A stretch of DNA of 64,000 nt, taken from assembly GCA_035530615.1 (NCBI GenBank), contig DATKUL010000002.1, positions 372,001 through 436,000 on the forward strand. The letters run 5' to 3'. This document shows, one piece after another, positions 53,211-63,917 of the stretch. Every line of letters starts with the position of its first letter. Position 1 is the stretch's first letter. Source of the stretch: Candidatus Paceibacterota bacterium (GTDB taxonomy: Bacteria > Actinomycetota > Actinomycetes > Nanopelagicales > Nanopelagicaceae). A program made the position numbers and the translations under genes. The notes below the pieces were generated by a model that ran no database searches, was not told the origin of the DNA, and worked only from the letters and a program-made list of their open reading frames with translations.

Positions 53211-54737
53211 ATGTCCACTTCTTCGCAATCTCGAACAGCTAAGACCGTCACCAAACCAGGTCGCTCCCTTGCGATTCTGCTCCTCGTCTTAGTCGCCTTA
53301 TTGGCCGCGGTATTTATTCAGGGTGCAACCTCCGTCAAACTCGGTCTCGACCTGCGGGGTGGTACGAGCGTAACGCTCCAGCCGCGCATCGCTCCTGGCT
53401 CCACCGGGCAAGTCACCAGTGCGGCGATTGATCAAGCGGTCGCAATTATTCGCCAACGCGTGAACTCACTGGGCGTTGCCGAGAGCGAAGTCACCGCGCA
53501 GGGCAGTGGCGCAAATCGTCAGATTGTTATTTCTGTGCCAGGTGCTGCGGGGCGACGCGTCGTTGAACTCGTCGGCCAAACCGCCGAACTTAGATTCCGT
53601 CAGGTGCTTGTTTCAGGTGCGCCTGGGGCAACGCCAACGACAGGGAGCACGGCGACACCTCCGACTGGTGTGAGCACAGAATTGAATGCAAAGTTTGCGG
53701 CTCTTGATTGCACCCAGGCCTCGAATCTGCAGGGATCCGGTACGGATAATCCGAAGGACGCGATTATCGCTTGCGACCAGAAAGGCACTGGCAAATACAT
53801 TCTTGCCCCCGCCGAAGTGCTGGGCTTAGATATTTCTAAGGCATCTGCCGCGCTCAATCAGAGCACTGGTAGCGGCTGGTATGTAATCCTTAACTTCACC
53901 AACGATGGCACCAAGAAATTTGCAGCCCTTACTACGCGTGTCACAACTTTGGCGCCGCCGCAGAATGAAGTCGCGATCGTCCTTGATGGACTTGTTGTAT
54001 CCGCGCCTCGAATCAACGAGGCAATTACTGCAGGTAGCGCGGAAATTACGGGAAGCTTTACCCAGGCTGAGGCCACAGATTTGGCCAACGTATTGAAATA
54101 TGGCGCGCTGCCATTGGCATTTGACCGTGGTGAAGTCCAACAGGTTTCTCCAACTCTTGGTGCAGATCAATTGCATGGGGGACTTCTTGCCGGGTTTATC
54201 GGGCTCTTTCTTGTTCTCTTGTACTCCCTCCTTTATTACCGAGGGCTCGGCGTTGTTTCCGTCGGCTCGCTCTTCGTGGCAGGAGTAATTGCCTATCTTC
54301 TCATTTTGCTCTTGGGTGAGTGGATCGGATTCACTCTGACTCTGGCTGGTATTGCCGGAGTGATTGTGGCCATTGGTATTACCGCCGACTCTTTTATCGT
54401 CTATTTCGAACGTATACGTGACGAAGTTCGAGAGGGTCGAAGTCTTCGTTCGGCTGTTGAGACTGGCTGGCACCGGGCGCGGCGCACCATCATTGTCGCT
54501 GATTTTGTTTCCATTATTGCGGCAGCGCTTCTATATATCTTTGCGGTTGGCGGTGTGCGTGGTTTCGCCTTCACACTTGGACTGACAACGTTGATCGACC
54601 TATTCGTTGTCTTCATCTTTACCAAACCGCTGGTAACCATTCTCGCTCGACTGCATTTCTATAGTTCAGGTCACCCCCTTTCGGGGTTCTCGCCGCAGAG
54701 CTTGGGCGTTCTCACATCAACTTCCAAGGAGGCATAA
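53211..54737 (+). CDS. secD: Protein translocase subunit SecD
   Basis: A 508-residue RND-type Sec accessory protein that uses proton motive force to complete protein export. TM1 is near residues 20-38, followed by VKLGLDLRGGTSVTLQ, the large periplasmic P1 domain (with an actinobacterial Pro/Thr-rich insert near 140-155), and five more TMs from about 325 with the conserved AGIAGVIVAIGITADSFIVYFERIRDE segment. Directly followed by secF. yajC, often found just before secD, is absent. Confidence 0.95.
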   Translation: MSTSSQSRTAKTVTKPGRSLAILLLVLVALLAAVFIQGATSVKLGLDLRGGTSVTLQPRIAPGSTGQVTSAAIDQAVAIIRQRVNSLGVAESEVTAQGSGANRQIVISVPGAAGRRVVELVGQTAELRFRQVLVSGAPGATPTTGSTATPPTGVSTELNAKFAALDCTQASNLQGSGTDNPKDAIIACDQKGTGKYILAPAEVLGLDISKASAALNQSTGSGWYVILNFTNDGTKKFAALTTRVTTLAPPQNEVAIVLDGLVVSAPRINEAITAGSAEITGSFTQAEATDLANVLKYGALPLAFDRGEVQQVSPTLGADQLHGGLLAGFIGLFLVLLYSLLYYRGLGVVSVGSLFVAGVIAYLLILLLGEWIGFTLTLAGIAGVIVAIGITADSFIVYFERIRDEVREGRSLRSAVETGWHRARRTIIVADFVSIIAAALLYIFAVGGVRGFAFTLGLTTLIDLFVVFIFTKPLVTILARLHFYSSGHPLSGFSPQSLGVLTSTSKEA

Positions 54738-54739
54738 GC

Positions 54740-55813
54740 GTGACAAAGTTCGCTGGCTTGGGTGGCCGTCTATACAGAGGTGACACCTCGATAGATTTCA
54801 TTGGTAAACGTCGCCGTTGGTATGCCTTTTCGGGCGTATTGATCATTGCTTCCGCATTGGCTCTCTCCCTGCAAGGTTTGCATTTGGGGATTGAATTTAA
54901 GGGCGGCTCGGCTTTCACAGTGACAAAATCTGACATTTCAGTTGTCGATGCACGAAGCGCACTAGAGGCAGTCAAGATTCCTGGAGAAATAATCGTCCAG
55001 AAGATCGGAACCAACAAAGTTCGCATCCAAACCAATGCATTGAGCAACGAGATGTCGAATAGTGTTCAGGACGCGTTGGCGGCCAAATTTGGCGTCTCGG
55101 TGGATTCGATTGATACGCAAACAGTTGGACCGTCTTGGGGTAAAGAAATCAGCAAGAAGGCCTTGTACGGTCTGATTGGATTCTTAGTGGTCGTGCTTCT
55201 CTACCTGGCAATGGCATTTGAGCCAAAAATGGCGATTGCCGCAATCATTGCGGTTATTCACGATCTGTTTATCACGGTGGGTATTTATGCACTGGTGGGC
55301 TTTGATGTAACACCCGCGACTGTCATCGGATTCCTTACCATCCTTGGATATTCCCTATATGACACTGTGGTCGTTTTCGACAAGGTAAGAGAGAACACTC
55401 GAACAATCACGAGTACCTCCCGCATGACTTACTCTCAGGCGGCAAACTTGGCGGTCAACCAGACACTCGTTCGGTCGATAAATACGTCAGTCATCGCGTT
55501 ACTGCCCGTGGCATCAATTCTCTTTGTAGGAGCAGGACTACTTGGTGCCGGGACATTGAAGGATCTCTCGTTGGCACTCTTCATCGGTCTTGCGACCGGT
55601 ACCTATTCTTCGATCTTCATTGCGACCCCGATTCTGGCAGTACTTCGCGAACAAGAACCTGCGATGCAGGCGCTTGCCAAACGCGTTGCGGCACGAAATG
55701 CGGCTCCAGTGGCGACGCTCCAGAATGCAGATTCCGTACTTGCGGTTAGAGCGGCCGGAAAGAACCAGAAGCGTGGACCGAGGAATCAACCCAAGAAAAA
55801 GGGCCGTCGCTAA
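54740..55813 (+). CDS. secF: Protein translocase subunit SecF
   Basis: The 357-residue partner of SecD. It has TM1 near residues 30-50, the GIEFKGGSAFTVT motif, and five TMs including FLTILGYSLYDTVVVFDKVREN. The C-terminal 60 residues are soluble and end in a very basic tail. The start is GTG, two bases after the secD stop. Confidence 0.95.
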   Translation: MTKFAGLGGRLYRGDTSIDFIGKRRRWYAFSGVLIIASALALSLQGLHLGIEFKGGSAFTVTKSDISVVDARSALEAVKIPGEIIVQKIGTNKVRIQTNALSNEMSNSVQDALAAKFGVSVDSIDTQTVGPSWGKEISKKALYGLIGFLVVVLLYLAMAFEPKMAIAAIIAVIHDLFITVGIYALVGFDVTPATVIGFLTILGYSLYDTVVVFDKVRENTRTITSTSRMTYSQAANLAVNQTLVRSINTSVIALLPVASILFVGAGLLGAGTLKDLSLALFIGLATGTYSSIFIATPILAVLREQEPAMQALAKRVAARNAAPVATLQNADSVLAVRAAGKNQKRGPRNQPKKKGRR

Positions 55814-55844
55814 TACTTCAAATGCTGCACCCGTAAGTCTCAAG

Positions 55845-55850
55845 TAGGCT
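55845..55850 (+). promoter_or_regulatory. -10 hexamer of rel (TAGGCT), leaderless type
   Basis: TAGGCT ends seven bases before the GTG start of the RelA/SpoT homologue. Confidence 0.55.
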
Positions 55851-55857
55851 GTGCGAG

Positions 55858-58017
55858 GTGGACACACTCATTGCACCGGTCATTGAATCGCTGCGCGAAC
55901 ATCATCCAAAAGGTACAACGGATGAGGTAGAGCGGGCTTTTTCTGTAGCCGAAATTGCACATGCGGGGCAGATGCGGATGAGTGGCGATAAATACATCAC
56001 TCATCCGGTGGCCGTGGCTCAAATCCTGGCTGACCTTGGACTTAATTCTGAAACGATTATCGCCGCACTTTTGCACGATACGATCGAAGATACCAAGTAC
56101 TCCTTGAAGGAACTCAAATCTGATTTTGGCGATGAGATCGCCGATTTAGTTGATGGCGTTACCAAACTCGACAAACTGATCTATGGGCCAACCGCACAAG
56201 CGGAGACTGTTCGCAAAATGGTTGTGGCAATGTCGCGAGATATCCGGGTGCTTGTCATTAAGTTAGCCGATCGACTACATAACGCCCGAACGTGGAAATA
56301 TGTTTCAGCCGAAAGTGCGGAGAGAAAGGCACGTGAGACGCTGGATATTTATGCCCCTTTAGCTCATCGCCTTGGCATGAACGCCATCAAGTGGGAACTG
56401 GAGGATCTCTCCTTCGAGGTTTTAGAGCCCAAAAAGTTTGAGGAGATTGCTCGATTAGTGGCGGAACGTTCTCCCTCAAGGGAGGCATTAAGCACTGATG
56501 TCATCCACCTCGTTCAGGCTGATTTGAAGCGCGATGGCATAGATGCAACCGTCACGGGTCGACAGAAACACTTTTATAGTGTCTATCAAAAGATGGTGGT
56601 GCGAGGACGCGATTTCAATGATATTTACGACCTAGTTGGAATTCGAGTGCTTGTAGAAGACGTTCGCGATTGCTATGCAGTTTTGGGGGCAATTCACGCT
56701 AGGTGGAGTCCGATTCCTGGTCGATTTAAAGATTACATCGCAATGCCAAAGTTCAATCTTTACCAATCACTTCATACTACTGTGATCGGCCCTTCGGGAA
56801 AGGCGATCGAAATACAGATTCGAACATATGACATGCATGCCAGAGCTGAATTCGGTATTGCTGCGCACTGGAAGTACAAGGACGGGGTCGAAGGGCAGAA
56901 ATCACCCGAAATGCTCTGGTTGCGCCAACTCCATGATTGGCAGAAAGAGACAGAAGACCCTAGCGAATTCCTAGAGGCTCTCCGTTTTGATCTGGGAACG
57001 CCGGAAGTCTTTGTATTTACCCCGAAAGGAAATGTAATTGCACTTCCTGGAGGTTCGACACCCGTCGACTTTGCTTATGCAGTCCATACAGAAGTCGGTA
57101 ATCGATGCGTAGGGGCGAAGGTAAATGGACGACTTGTTCCATTGGAGTCTCCATTATTAAATGGAGATGTTGTTGATGTCCTCACGAATAAGAGCGATAA
57201 CGCGAGTCCAAGCCGTGATTGGCTTAATTTCGTCAAGAGTCCACGCGCTCGATCGAAGATAAAATCATGGTTTAGCAAAGAGCGCCGCGAGGAAGCAATC
57301 GATGCCGGACGCGAATCAATCGCACGACAGATGAGGAAGGCGGGCCTCCCTCTGCAGAAGATATTTGCCGGGCATTCTCTTCTTGAACTGGCCCATGAAT
57401 TGAAGTATCCAGATATATCGGCGTTGTATGCGGCAGTGGGGGACGGTCACGTATCAGCGGCTTCGGTTGTTGAGAAATTGGTTACCACTTTAGGAGTGGA
57501 GGACTCACACCCCGAAGCATCCGTGGATACGACAACGGTTGGAACAAACATTTCGCGGCGAACCAGCAATGCGATCGAAGTTTCCGGAATTGACGATGTC
57601 TTAGTGAAGTTGGCGCGTTGCTGTACTCCTGTTCCAGGTGACGAAATCACCGGCTTCATTACGCGAGGCAGTGGCGTTTCTGTCCATCGAACCGACTGCA
57701 CTAACGCCGCGGATTTGAAGCTTCACCAGGGAGACAGAATGGTGGAGGTTTCTTGGCTCTCGGGTGCCGGCAGTATTTTCTTGGTCAATATTCAGGTTGA
57801 GGCGCTAGATCGCTCCCGCTTACTTTCGGATGTGACTCGGACTCTGGCGGATCAACACGTAAATATTCTGAGCGCGGCGGTGAGTACCAGCAAGGACCGT
57901 ACCGCCATTTCACGCTTTACGTTTGAAATGGCAGATGCAACGCATTTGGACGCAGTGTTATCGGCGGTTCGCCAAATAGAAGGCGTTTACGATGTCTACC
58001 GAACCACTAATAACTAG
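55858..58017 (+). CDS. rel: Bifunctional (p)ppGpp synthetase/hydrolase (RSH)
   Basis: A 719-residue long RSH that makes and degrades the stringent-response alarmone. Domains: HD hydrolase with complete metal residues (His49, His73-Asp74, Glu77-Asp78 in LLHDTIEDT), synthetase with FKDYIAMPKFNLYQSLHTTVIGP and EIQIRTYDMH, TGS near residues 380-440, and C-terminal zinc-finger-like CCTP and ACT domains. It is likely bifunctional. In mycobacteria apt lies between secF and rel; here it is missing. Convergent with the DUF349 gene by four overlapping bases. Confidence 0.95.
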   Translation: MDTLIAPVIESLREHHPKGTTDEVERAFSVAEIAHAGQMRMSGDKYITHPVAVAQILADLGLNSETIIAALLHDTIEDTKYSLKELKSDFGDEIADLVDGVTKLDKLIYGPTAQAETVRKMVVAMSRDIRVLVIKLADRLHNARTWKYVSAESAERKARETLDIYAPLAHRLGMNAIKWELEDLSFEVLEPKKFEEIARLVAERSPSREALSTDVIHLVQADLKRDGIDATVTGRQKHFYSVYQKMVVRGRDFNDIYDLVGIRVLVEDVRDCYAVLGAIHARWSPIPGRFKDYIAMPKFNLYQSLHTTVIGPSGKAIEIQIRTYDMHARAEFGIAAHWKYKDGVEGQKSPEMLWLRQLHDWQKETEDPSEFLEALRFDLGTPEVFVFTPKGNVIALPGGSTPVDFAYAVHTEVGNRCVGAKVNGRLVPLESPLLNGDVVDVLTNKSDNASPSRDWLNFVKSPRARSKIKSWFSKERREEAIDAGRESIARQMRKAGLPLQKIFAGHSLLELAHELKYPDISALYAAVGDGHVSAASVVEKLVTTLGVEDSHPEASVDTTTVGTNISRRTSNAIEVSGIDDVLVKLARCCTPVPGDEITGFITRGSGVSVHRTDCTNAADLKLHQGDRMVEVSWLSGAGSIFLVNIQVEALDRSRLLSDVTRTLADQHVNILSAAVSTSKDRTAISRFTFEMADATHLDAVLSAVRQIEGVYDVYRTTNN

Positions 58018-59327
58018 TTGAACTCAGCTAGACTTTTTTCAGCTTCGGCAAGCCAGAGACGACGGGCAGCCGCAGCTTCCTTGGCTTCAGTAGCTTTCTT
58101 GGTATTACCGGCTGCTAGCGCTTTTTCTGATTGCTTTTCGTAGTTTTCAACGGCGTCCGAAAGTTGCTTAACGACTTCGGTAGCACGTGCTTTTGCGACA
58201 GGATCCACTTTGCGCCAGCGAACATCTTCGGCGGTTTTAATCTCGACCTCCACTGCGGCAAAACGTGCCTCAAAAGCGGCCTTCTTATCGCGTTGGGTCA
58301 TGCCGATGCGCTCCCATTGACGAGAAAGTTCACGGAAAGATCTCATTGCAGTTTCCGGGTTCGAGATAGGAAGGAGCGCTTCTATTTCTCCTATGAGTGC
58401 TTCGCGCTTTGCCAAATTGGAAGTCATGAGAAGATCGCGTTTTTCAAGGTCGGCATTTTTAGCAGCAAAGAATTGATCTTGTGCAGCTTTAAACCGACTC
58501 CAAAGTTTGGCGTCCTCTCCTTTCTTGCCTCGGCCGGTGGCCTTCCAGAGATCCATTAATGCTTTGAATCGCCGCGCGGTTGGTACCCACTGGGTTGAAG
58601 TGGCGAGTTGCTCAGCCTCGTTGACAAGCTCGATCTTTGCATTGGCGACCTTCGCCTGTTCGGCATCAAGGGCGGCAAAGTGGGTACGGCGCCGCTTATC
58701 AAATTTATTGCGTGAAGCCGAAAATCGTTTCCACAGTTCTGCATCGGTCTTCTTGTCTAGGCGGGGAGCAGCTTTCCATTCATCCAAGAGGGTCTTCAAG
58801 CGATCGCCAGTTGCCTTCCAACTTTCAGAAAGGGCAAGTGATTCAGCCTCAATGACGAGGATCTCTTTTGCCGCCATCACTTGCGCGCGATGCGCGGCCT
58901 TTGCTTGCGCCTCAGATGTTTTTTTGGCTTCGTATGCTTCGCGGCTTCCCTCGATAAGCAGCGGTATTTGCTCAAGGGAGAGGGAGAGGGCAACGAGATC
59001 GCCCACTCCGTTTAGCTCATTAACTTGAGTGCGTAGCCGATTGACGGCCGAGACGGCATCTGATGGAACCATCGCACCGCTGACAACCCGGGCGGCAAGC
59101 AGGGCAACTTCTGATGCAAGTGCCTCAAATTTTCGCACGAAGTAAGCAAGTGCCTCTTCGGGAGTCTTGCCTGGATAAGATCCGACTGCTTTTTCGCCTT
59201 CTGGGGTTTTGACATATACCGTGCCATCTTCGCCAACTCGACCGAACTGCGCTGGATCTCCTATAAGTGCGGATGCGGGCGATGCTGGTGCTGCTGTGGG
59301 TACTAGCGGTGTACTGCTCTCGGACAT
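58014..59327 (-). CDS. DUF349-repeat protein
   Basis: A 437-residue, almost wholly helical protein with several DUF349 repeats (recurring W-K.....K..D..LW.RF...R..F patterns near residues 165-215, 240-290 and 320-360). There is no TM or signal peptide. Function is not established; it commonly lies beside rel in actinobacteria. A GGAAG ribosome site precedes the ATG. Confidence 0.88.
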   Translation of the reverse strand: MSESSTPLVPTAAPASPASALIGDPAQFGRVGEDGTVYVKTPEGEKAVGSYPGKTPEEALAYFVRKFEALASEVALLAARVVSGAMVPSDAVSAVNRLRTQVNELNGVGDLVALSLSLEQIPLLIEGSREAYEAKKTSEAQAKAAHRAQVMAAKEILVIEAESLALSESWKATGDRLKTLLDEWKAAPRLDKKTDAELWKRFSASRNKFDKRRRTHFAALDAEQAKVANAKIELVNEAEQLATSTQWVPTARRFKALMDLWKATGRGKKGEDAKLWSRFKAAQDQFFAAKNADLEKRDLLMTSNLAKREALIGEIEALLPISNPETAMRSFRELSRQWERIGMTQRDKKAAFEARFAAVEVEIKTAEDVRWRKVDPVAKARATEVVKQLSDAVENYEKQSEKALAAGNTKKATEAKEAAAARRLWLAEAEKSLAEFN

Positions 59328-59479
59328 GTCATCTTCCTTTCAGCGCGGTAGGCCTTGGTGGTGCGACCGTCGCTATCAGAGTGCGTTGGCCGAGCAGGGG
59401 GCTGGGCCGTGAAGGATTGGGGTCTGGTACGGGGTAAAAGGTACCCTGTATCTCTACTTGGCGGAAATGGGGTCTCTCT

Positions 59480-60139
59480 GTGCTCGTGGCCTCCTTTGTT
59501 GCCCCGATGTTTGCGACCAATTGCTGGATCATCGCGCCAGGGCCGGGCCACGAGTGCATCATCATTGATCCCGGGATGCCAGATGTCTCCCACGAGGTGG
59601 CTCAAATCTGTGATCAGTACCAATTGAAACCTGTGGCCTTATTTGTCACTCATGGGCATCTGGATCACACATTTTCAGTAGTGCCCGTTTGCGCGGGGTA
59701 CAACATTCCGGCGTACATTCACAGCGAAGACCGAATTCTGCTGGAGCATCCAGAACGTGCCTTGAGCCGAGAATTCGCTACGACTCTGGAGGCAAGCGTC
59801 TTTCACGAGCCATCGGATGTAAGAGAATTGCGAAATGGTGAAGAGATGGAGTTTCTAGATATGAAGATTAAGGCCATCCACGCCCCAGGTCACACACGCG
59901 GATCCTTGCTTTACTCATTTAATGATGAAATTCTCGTCTCAGGCGACGTGCTCTTTGCGGGCTCCATTGGGCGGACCGACCAACCAACCGGATCCTCTAC
60001 CGATATGGAGAACACGCTGCGGAAGAAGATTCTTCCGCTTGATGACGCGATTCGGGTCTTACCTGGGCATGGGCCTGAAACGACTATTGGGTTCGAGAGA
60101 CGAACCAATCCATACCTCAAGAATTTAGGACGTGGATGA
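59480..60139 (+). CDS. MBL-fold metallo-hydrolase (glyoxalase II-like)
   Basis: A 219-residue metallo-beta-lactamase-fold hydrolase. The metal motif is H58-G-H60-L-D62-H63, with further ligands in HAPGHTRGS near residue 135, [12 protein letters not shown] near 155 and [11 protein letters not shown] near 195. It resembles hydroxyacylglutathione hydrolases, but the substrate is unknown in a glutathione-free actinobacterium. The GTG start is the least certain part; a TACCCT -10 candidate lies about 30 bases upstream. It is coupled to hisS by an ATGA overlap. Confidence 0.88.
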   Translation: MLVASFVAPMFATNCWIIAPGPGHECIIIDPGMPDVSHEVAQICDQYQLKPVALFVTHGHLDHTFSVVPVCAGYNIPAYIHSEDRILLEHPERALSREFATTLEASVFHEPSDVRELRNGEEMEFLDMKIKAIHAPGHTRGSLLYSFNDEILVSGDVLFAGSIGRTDQPTGSSTDMENTLRKKILPLDDAIRVLPGHGPETTIGFERRTNPYLKNLGRG

Positions 60140-61401
60140 TGAAATACCAAGCTCCCAAAGGAGTCAGTGAATATTATCCGCCGAGATCGCGTTCCTTTGC
60201 GTGGGTAAGGGAGACACTTCTGACGCCGATTAAACGCGCCGGATACCAACTTCTTGAGTTACCCGTTTTTGAAGATACCGAACTCTTCACTCGTGGAGTG
60301 GGCGCATCGACCGATGTTGTAAGCAAGGAGATGTACACCTTTGAAGACCGCGGTGGAAGATCAATCACCTTACGACCAGAAGGAACAGTTGGGGCACTCC
60401 GCTCGATTATCGAGCATGGGCTTGATAGAGGGACTTTGCCTGCCAAAATTTTCTATAGTGGCCCGTTCTTCCGTGCGGAAAGGCCCCAAGCTGGTCGATA
60501 CCGACAGTTTTATCAAGTAGGAATTGAAGCGGTTGGTACTGAAGATCCTGCCCTTGATGCGGAAGTAATTGCCATCGCACACGCGGGATACCGGGCACTC
60601 GGCCTGACGCAATTTCGACTTGAGATCACCTCTCTGGGCGATAGCACGACTCGGGCTTTACATCGGGTGGATCTGCTGGCTTTCATAGATGGCCTTGAGT
60701 TGGACGCACCGACCAAGGCTCGCGCAGAATTGAATCCACTTCGCCTCTTTGACGATAAACGCGAGGATGTTCGCGACCTCATGGCGACGGCGCCGCTGCT
60801 TCTCGACTACCTCTCGGACGAGTCGCGATCTCATTTCGAGCAAGTCAAGGGCTTTCTGCGCGACATGGGCATTGAGTTCACCGTCAATCCACGAATGGTA
60901 CGTGGGCTCGATTACTACACCGGTACAACCTTCGAATTCGTTCACGATCTCCTCGGCGCTCAATCTGGAATAGGAGGGGGAGGCCGGTACGACGGACTTA
61001 TGGAGCAACTCGGTGGACAACCTGTTTCTGGAATCGGATTTGGACTTGGTATAGATCGAGCATTACTTGCCGCTGAAGCAGAAGGGGTCGTAGAGAAAGC
61101 AGCATTTGTCACCGATCTCTTCATCATTCCTCTCGGAACCCCTGCGAAGTCAGTTGCGCTTTCTCTCTCCGATGAACTTCGTACGTACGACCTCACCGTA
61201 GAAATCTCCTTTGGAGATCGGTCGCTCAAATCTGCCATGAAGAATGCTGATAAAAACGGCGCGGGCTATGTGCTTATTTTGGGTGATTCTGAACTTGCCT
61301 CCGGCATGGTCGAACTAAAAGAGATGCGCACGGGTGCAACGACATCAGTTAGCCTTTCTTCCTTGGTTACGACTATTACGACCGAGATATTGACTTGGTA
61401 A
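60136..61401 (+). CDS. hisS: Histidyl-tRNA synthetase
   Basis: A 421-residue class II synthetase: GVSEYYPP motif-1 region, motif 2 around [23 protein letters not shown], the histidine-specific [13 protein letters not shown] near residue 258, and motif 3 [13 protein letters not shown]. The first of two adjacent ATGs overlaps the stop of the MBL gene. aspS follows 37 bases later. Confidence 0.96.
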   Translation: MMKYQAPKGVSEYYPPRSRSFAWVRETLLTPIKRAGYQLLELPVFEDTELFTRGVGASTDVVSKEMYTFEDRGGRSITLRPEGTVGALRSIIEHGLDRGTLPAKIFYSGPFFRAERPQAGRYRQFYQVGIEAVGTEDPALDAEVIAIAHAGYRALGLTQFRLEITSLGDSTTRALHRVDLLAFIDGLELDAPTKARAELNPLRLFDDKREDVRDLMATAPLLLDYLSDESRSHFEQVKGFLRDMGIEFTVNPRMVRGLDYYTGTTFEFVHDLLGAQSGIGGGGRYDGLMEQLGGQPVSGIGFGLGIDRALLAAEAEGVVEKAAFVTDLFIIPLGTPAKSVALSLSDELRTYDLTVEISFGDRSLKSAMKNADKNGAGYVLILGDSELASGMVELKEMRTGATTSVSLSSLVTTITTEILTW

Positions 61402-61438
61402 AACAGATGGGAATTTCCCAGGATATGTGGAGCAATAA

Positions 61439-63184
61439 ATGATCAGAAGTCATGGCGCAGGGACTCTCCGTAAGGACGATGTAGGTAAGACCGTCCATTT
61501 GGCGGGTTGGGTTGCGCGCCGTCGTGATCACGGGGGAGTGGCCTTCATTGATTTAAGAGATGCCACTGGCACTGTCCAAGTCGTCATCCGTGATGAGGCG
61601 ATCGCCGGTGCCCTTCGTGCAGAATGGTGTCTAAAGATTGTGGGCGAAGTCCTTGAACGTCCCATGGGAAATGAAAATTCGGGGATCCCTACCGGTGAGA
61701 TTGAAGTCATGGGGGATAGCGTTACGATTTTGAGCGAATCAGCACCTCTCCCTTTCCCCATTGACAGTGGGGACGAATCGGAAATTAATGAAGAGGTACG
61801 TCTGCGATATCGCTATCTGGATTTGCGACGCGAGAATCCCGCTCGAAACATTCGCCTTCGATCCAAGGTCACATCTTCTATTCGTAGAGTGATGGACGAT
61901 CAGGGGTTCCTGGATATCGAGACTCCCTACCTCACCCGCTCAACTCCCGAGGGCGCACGTGACTTTTTAGTACCGGTTCGACTCCAACCAGGCAATTGGT
62001 ATGCGTTGCCTCAATCGCCGCAATTGTTTAAGCAGTTGCTCATGGTTGCGGGAATGGAGAAGTATTATCAGATCGCGCGCTGTTTCCGTGACGAAGATTT
62101 CCGAGCAGACCGCCAGCCAGAATTCACGCAGCTTGATATTGAGATGTCCTTCATCGACCAAGAGGACATTCTCGAAGTCGCGGAGAAGTTGCTTGTCAAA
62201 GTCTGGAAAGAGGTAATTGATTTCGAGATTCCACTTCCAATTCGCCGAATGACTTATGCAGATGCGATGAAAGACTATGGTTCGGACAAGCCAGATCTTC
62301 GCTTTGGGCAGCAGATTCGCGAACTCACATCCTTCTTTGCTGCAACGCAATTCCGCGTCTTTCAAGCGCCGTATGTGGGTGCGGTTGTCATGCCTGGGGG
62401 AGCGAGTTCGCCGCGTCGAGAGCTGGATGCTTGGCAAGAGTGGGCAAAGACTCGTGGTGCAAAGGGTCTTGCTTACATATTGGTAAATGAAGATGGAACT
62501 CTGGGGGGACCAGTCGCAAAGAATTTATCTGAAGAAGAGTTGGCCGGCGTTGCGCAATCTGCCGGTGCAAACCCTGGAGATGCAATATTTTTCGCAGCAG
62601 GGGAAAAATCATCCTCGCAGAATTTACTAGGTGCGGTCCGTTTGGAAATCGGAAAACGTTGCGACCTGATACCTGAGGGAAAGTGGGAGTTTCTCTGGGT
62701 CTTGGATGCGCCTATGTTTGAGCGGACCGATAATGGTGGTTGGACAGCGGTGCACCATCCTTTTACCGGACCGAAGCCGGAATTTGCCCAATCTTTTCTG
62801 GAAAATCCGGGCCAGGCGTTGGCCTATGCCTATGACATTGTTCTGAATGGAACAGAACTGGGCGGCGGATCCATTCGTATTCACGACCGCGAGATGCAGA
62901 AGAAGGTCTTTCAAGTAATCGGACTCAGCGATGAAGAGGCCAACAGCAAATTTGGATTCCTTCTTGAGGCATTCAACTATGGCCCGCCACCGCATGGTGG
63001 AATTGCTCTGGGTCTGGATCGCGTCTGCGCCTTGCTGACGAATTCGGACTCAATCCGTGAGGTAATCGCTTTTCCGAAAACCGCAAGCGGTGGTGACCCA
63101 CTTACCGGAGCACCTACGCCAATTACTCCTGCGCAGCGAAAAGAGAGCGGAATCGACGCGGACTCTGTGAAAAGAGTTAATTAA
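61439..63184 (+). CDS. aspS: Aspartyl-tRNA synthetase, probably non-discriminating
   Basis: A 581-residue bacterial-type AspRS with OB-fold anticodon domain (1-110), catalytic domain with motif 2 around [27 protein letters not shown], the GAD insert near 290-410, and motif 3 [13 protein letters not shown]. In the anticodon domain the segment RRRDHGG has His31, the residue seen in AspRSs that also charge tRNA-Asn, rather than Leu as in E. coli. That suggests Asn-tRNA is made through GatCAB, which would need checking. A GGAG ribosome site precedes the ATG. Confidence 0.95.
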   Translation: MIRSHGAGTLRKDDVGKTVHLAGWVARRRDHGGVAFIDLRDATGTVQVVIRDEAIAGALRAEWCLKIVGEVLERPMGNENSGIPTGEIEVMGDSVTILSESAPLPFPIDSGDESEINEEVRLRYRYLDLRRENPARNIRLRSKVTSSIRRVMDDQGFLDIETPYLTRSTPEGARDFLVPVRLQPGNWYALPQSPQLFKQLLMVAGMEKYYQIARCFRDEDFRADRQPEFTQLDIEMSFIDQEDILEVAEKLLVKVWKEVIDFEIPLPIRRMTYADAMKDYGSDKPDLRFGQQIRELTSFFAATQFRVFQAPYVGAVVMPGGASSPRRELDAWQEWAKTRGAKGLAYILVNEDGTLGGPVAKNLSEEELAGVAQSAGANPGDAIFFAAGEKSSSQNLLGAVRLEIGKRCDLIPEGKWEFLWVLDAPMFERTDNGGWTAVHHPFTGPKPEFAQSFLENPGQALAYAYDIVLNGTELGGGSIRIHDREMQKKVFQVIGLSDEEANSKFGFLLEAFNYGPPPHGGIALGLDRVCALLTNSDSIREVIAFPKTASGGDPLTGAPTPITPAQRKESGIDADSVKRVN

Positions 63185-63279
63185 TCGTTCTTTTCTCCTT
63201 TTTGAGCCCTATTTAGTTCTTGCGGATTGACTTCCCCCTTGCATAGGTCTTCACTGGCAGAGACCTCAGGAGGTTCCAC

Positions 63280-63651
63280 ATGATCGTTATTATCGGTCTA
63301 GTTATTCTTTCTATATCGGCATTACTCGCGGCAATGGGGTTTATCGTCAACACCAATCACCCGTTTGAGGGAGATTTCGCGCTTTTTGGTCAGCATCTGA
63401 CGGGATTGACCACCGGTCGACTCTTCCTCTTCGGCGTGATAGTCGGTTTGGTTATCGCACTGGGGTTGTCCATTTTGCGGGGAGCCTTCTCTAGGAGAGT
63501 TGCCTCGCGGGAACTGCAACGTGAATTGAAGAAGTCTCAAGCCGAAACCGCATCGGTTCGGGCAGATTTCGAGCGACTGAGCGGAGAACTTGCAAGCGAA
63601 CGCGCCAAGAGCCAAGTAATAGAAATTCCATCACCTGGCGCATTGATTTAG
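63280..63651 (+). CDS. Small membrane protein, LapA-like layout
   Basis: A 123-residue protein with two TMs (about residues 3-22 and 44-66) separated by a short loop, then a basic segment and a C-terminal coiled coil (ELQRELKKSQAETASVRADF). This resembles the LapA/DUF1049 layout, but I do not recognise the family firmly. A possible ribosome site AGGAGG lies about five bases before the ATG. The next two small membrane genes have the same orientation. Confidence 0.7.
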   Translation: MIVIIGLVILSISALLAAMGFIVNTNHPFEGDFALFGQHLTGLTTGRLFLFGVIVGLVIALGLSILRGAFSRRVASRELQRELKKSQAETASVRADFERLSGELASERAKSQVIEIPSPGALI

Positions 63652-63677
63652 TTCCCTCTAAAAAATAAGGAGTTTTG

Positions 63678-63833
63678 ATGATTACCCTCGGAATAGTACT
63701 GATCGTCCTTAGTATTTTTGCCCATATTGGAGCACTCCAAAGTCTTGGGGTTCTATTAATCGTGATCGGCGTGGTTCTTGCCCTACTCGGTGGCGTAGGC
63801 CGGCCAATTGGCGGGCGCCGTCACTACTGGTAA
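63678..63833 (+). CDS. DUF6131 small membrane protein
   Basis: A 51-residue protein with two hydrophobic helices and the ending GGVGRPIGGRRHYW, which matches the actinobacterial DUF6131 family. An AAGGAG ribosome site lies five bases before the ATG. Function unknown; it follows the preceding membrane gene by 26 bases. Confidence 0.85.
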   Translation: MITLGIVLIVLSIFAHIGALQSLGVLLIVIGVVLALLGGVGRPIGGRRHYW

Positions 63834-63917
63834 GCCTTAATCCCTCCTACATCAGTGCGCAATTCGGGTAGAGTTTCCTTATCGCGTAACTGAGCGAATG
63901 ATTGGGAGGATATTGAG

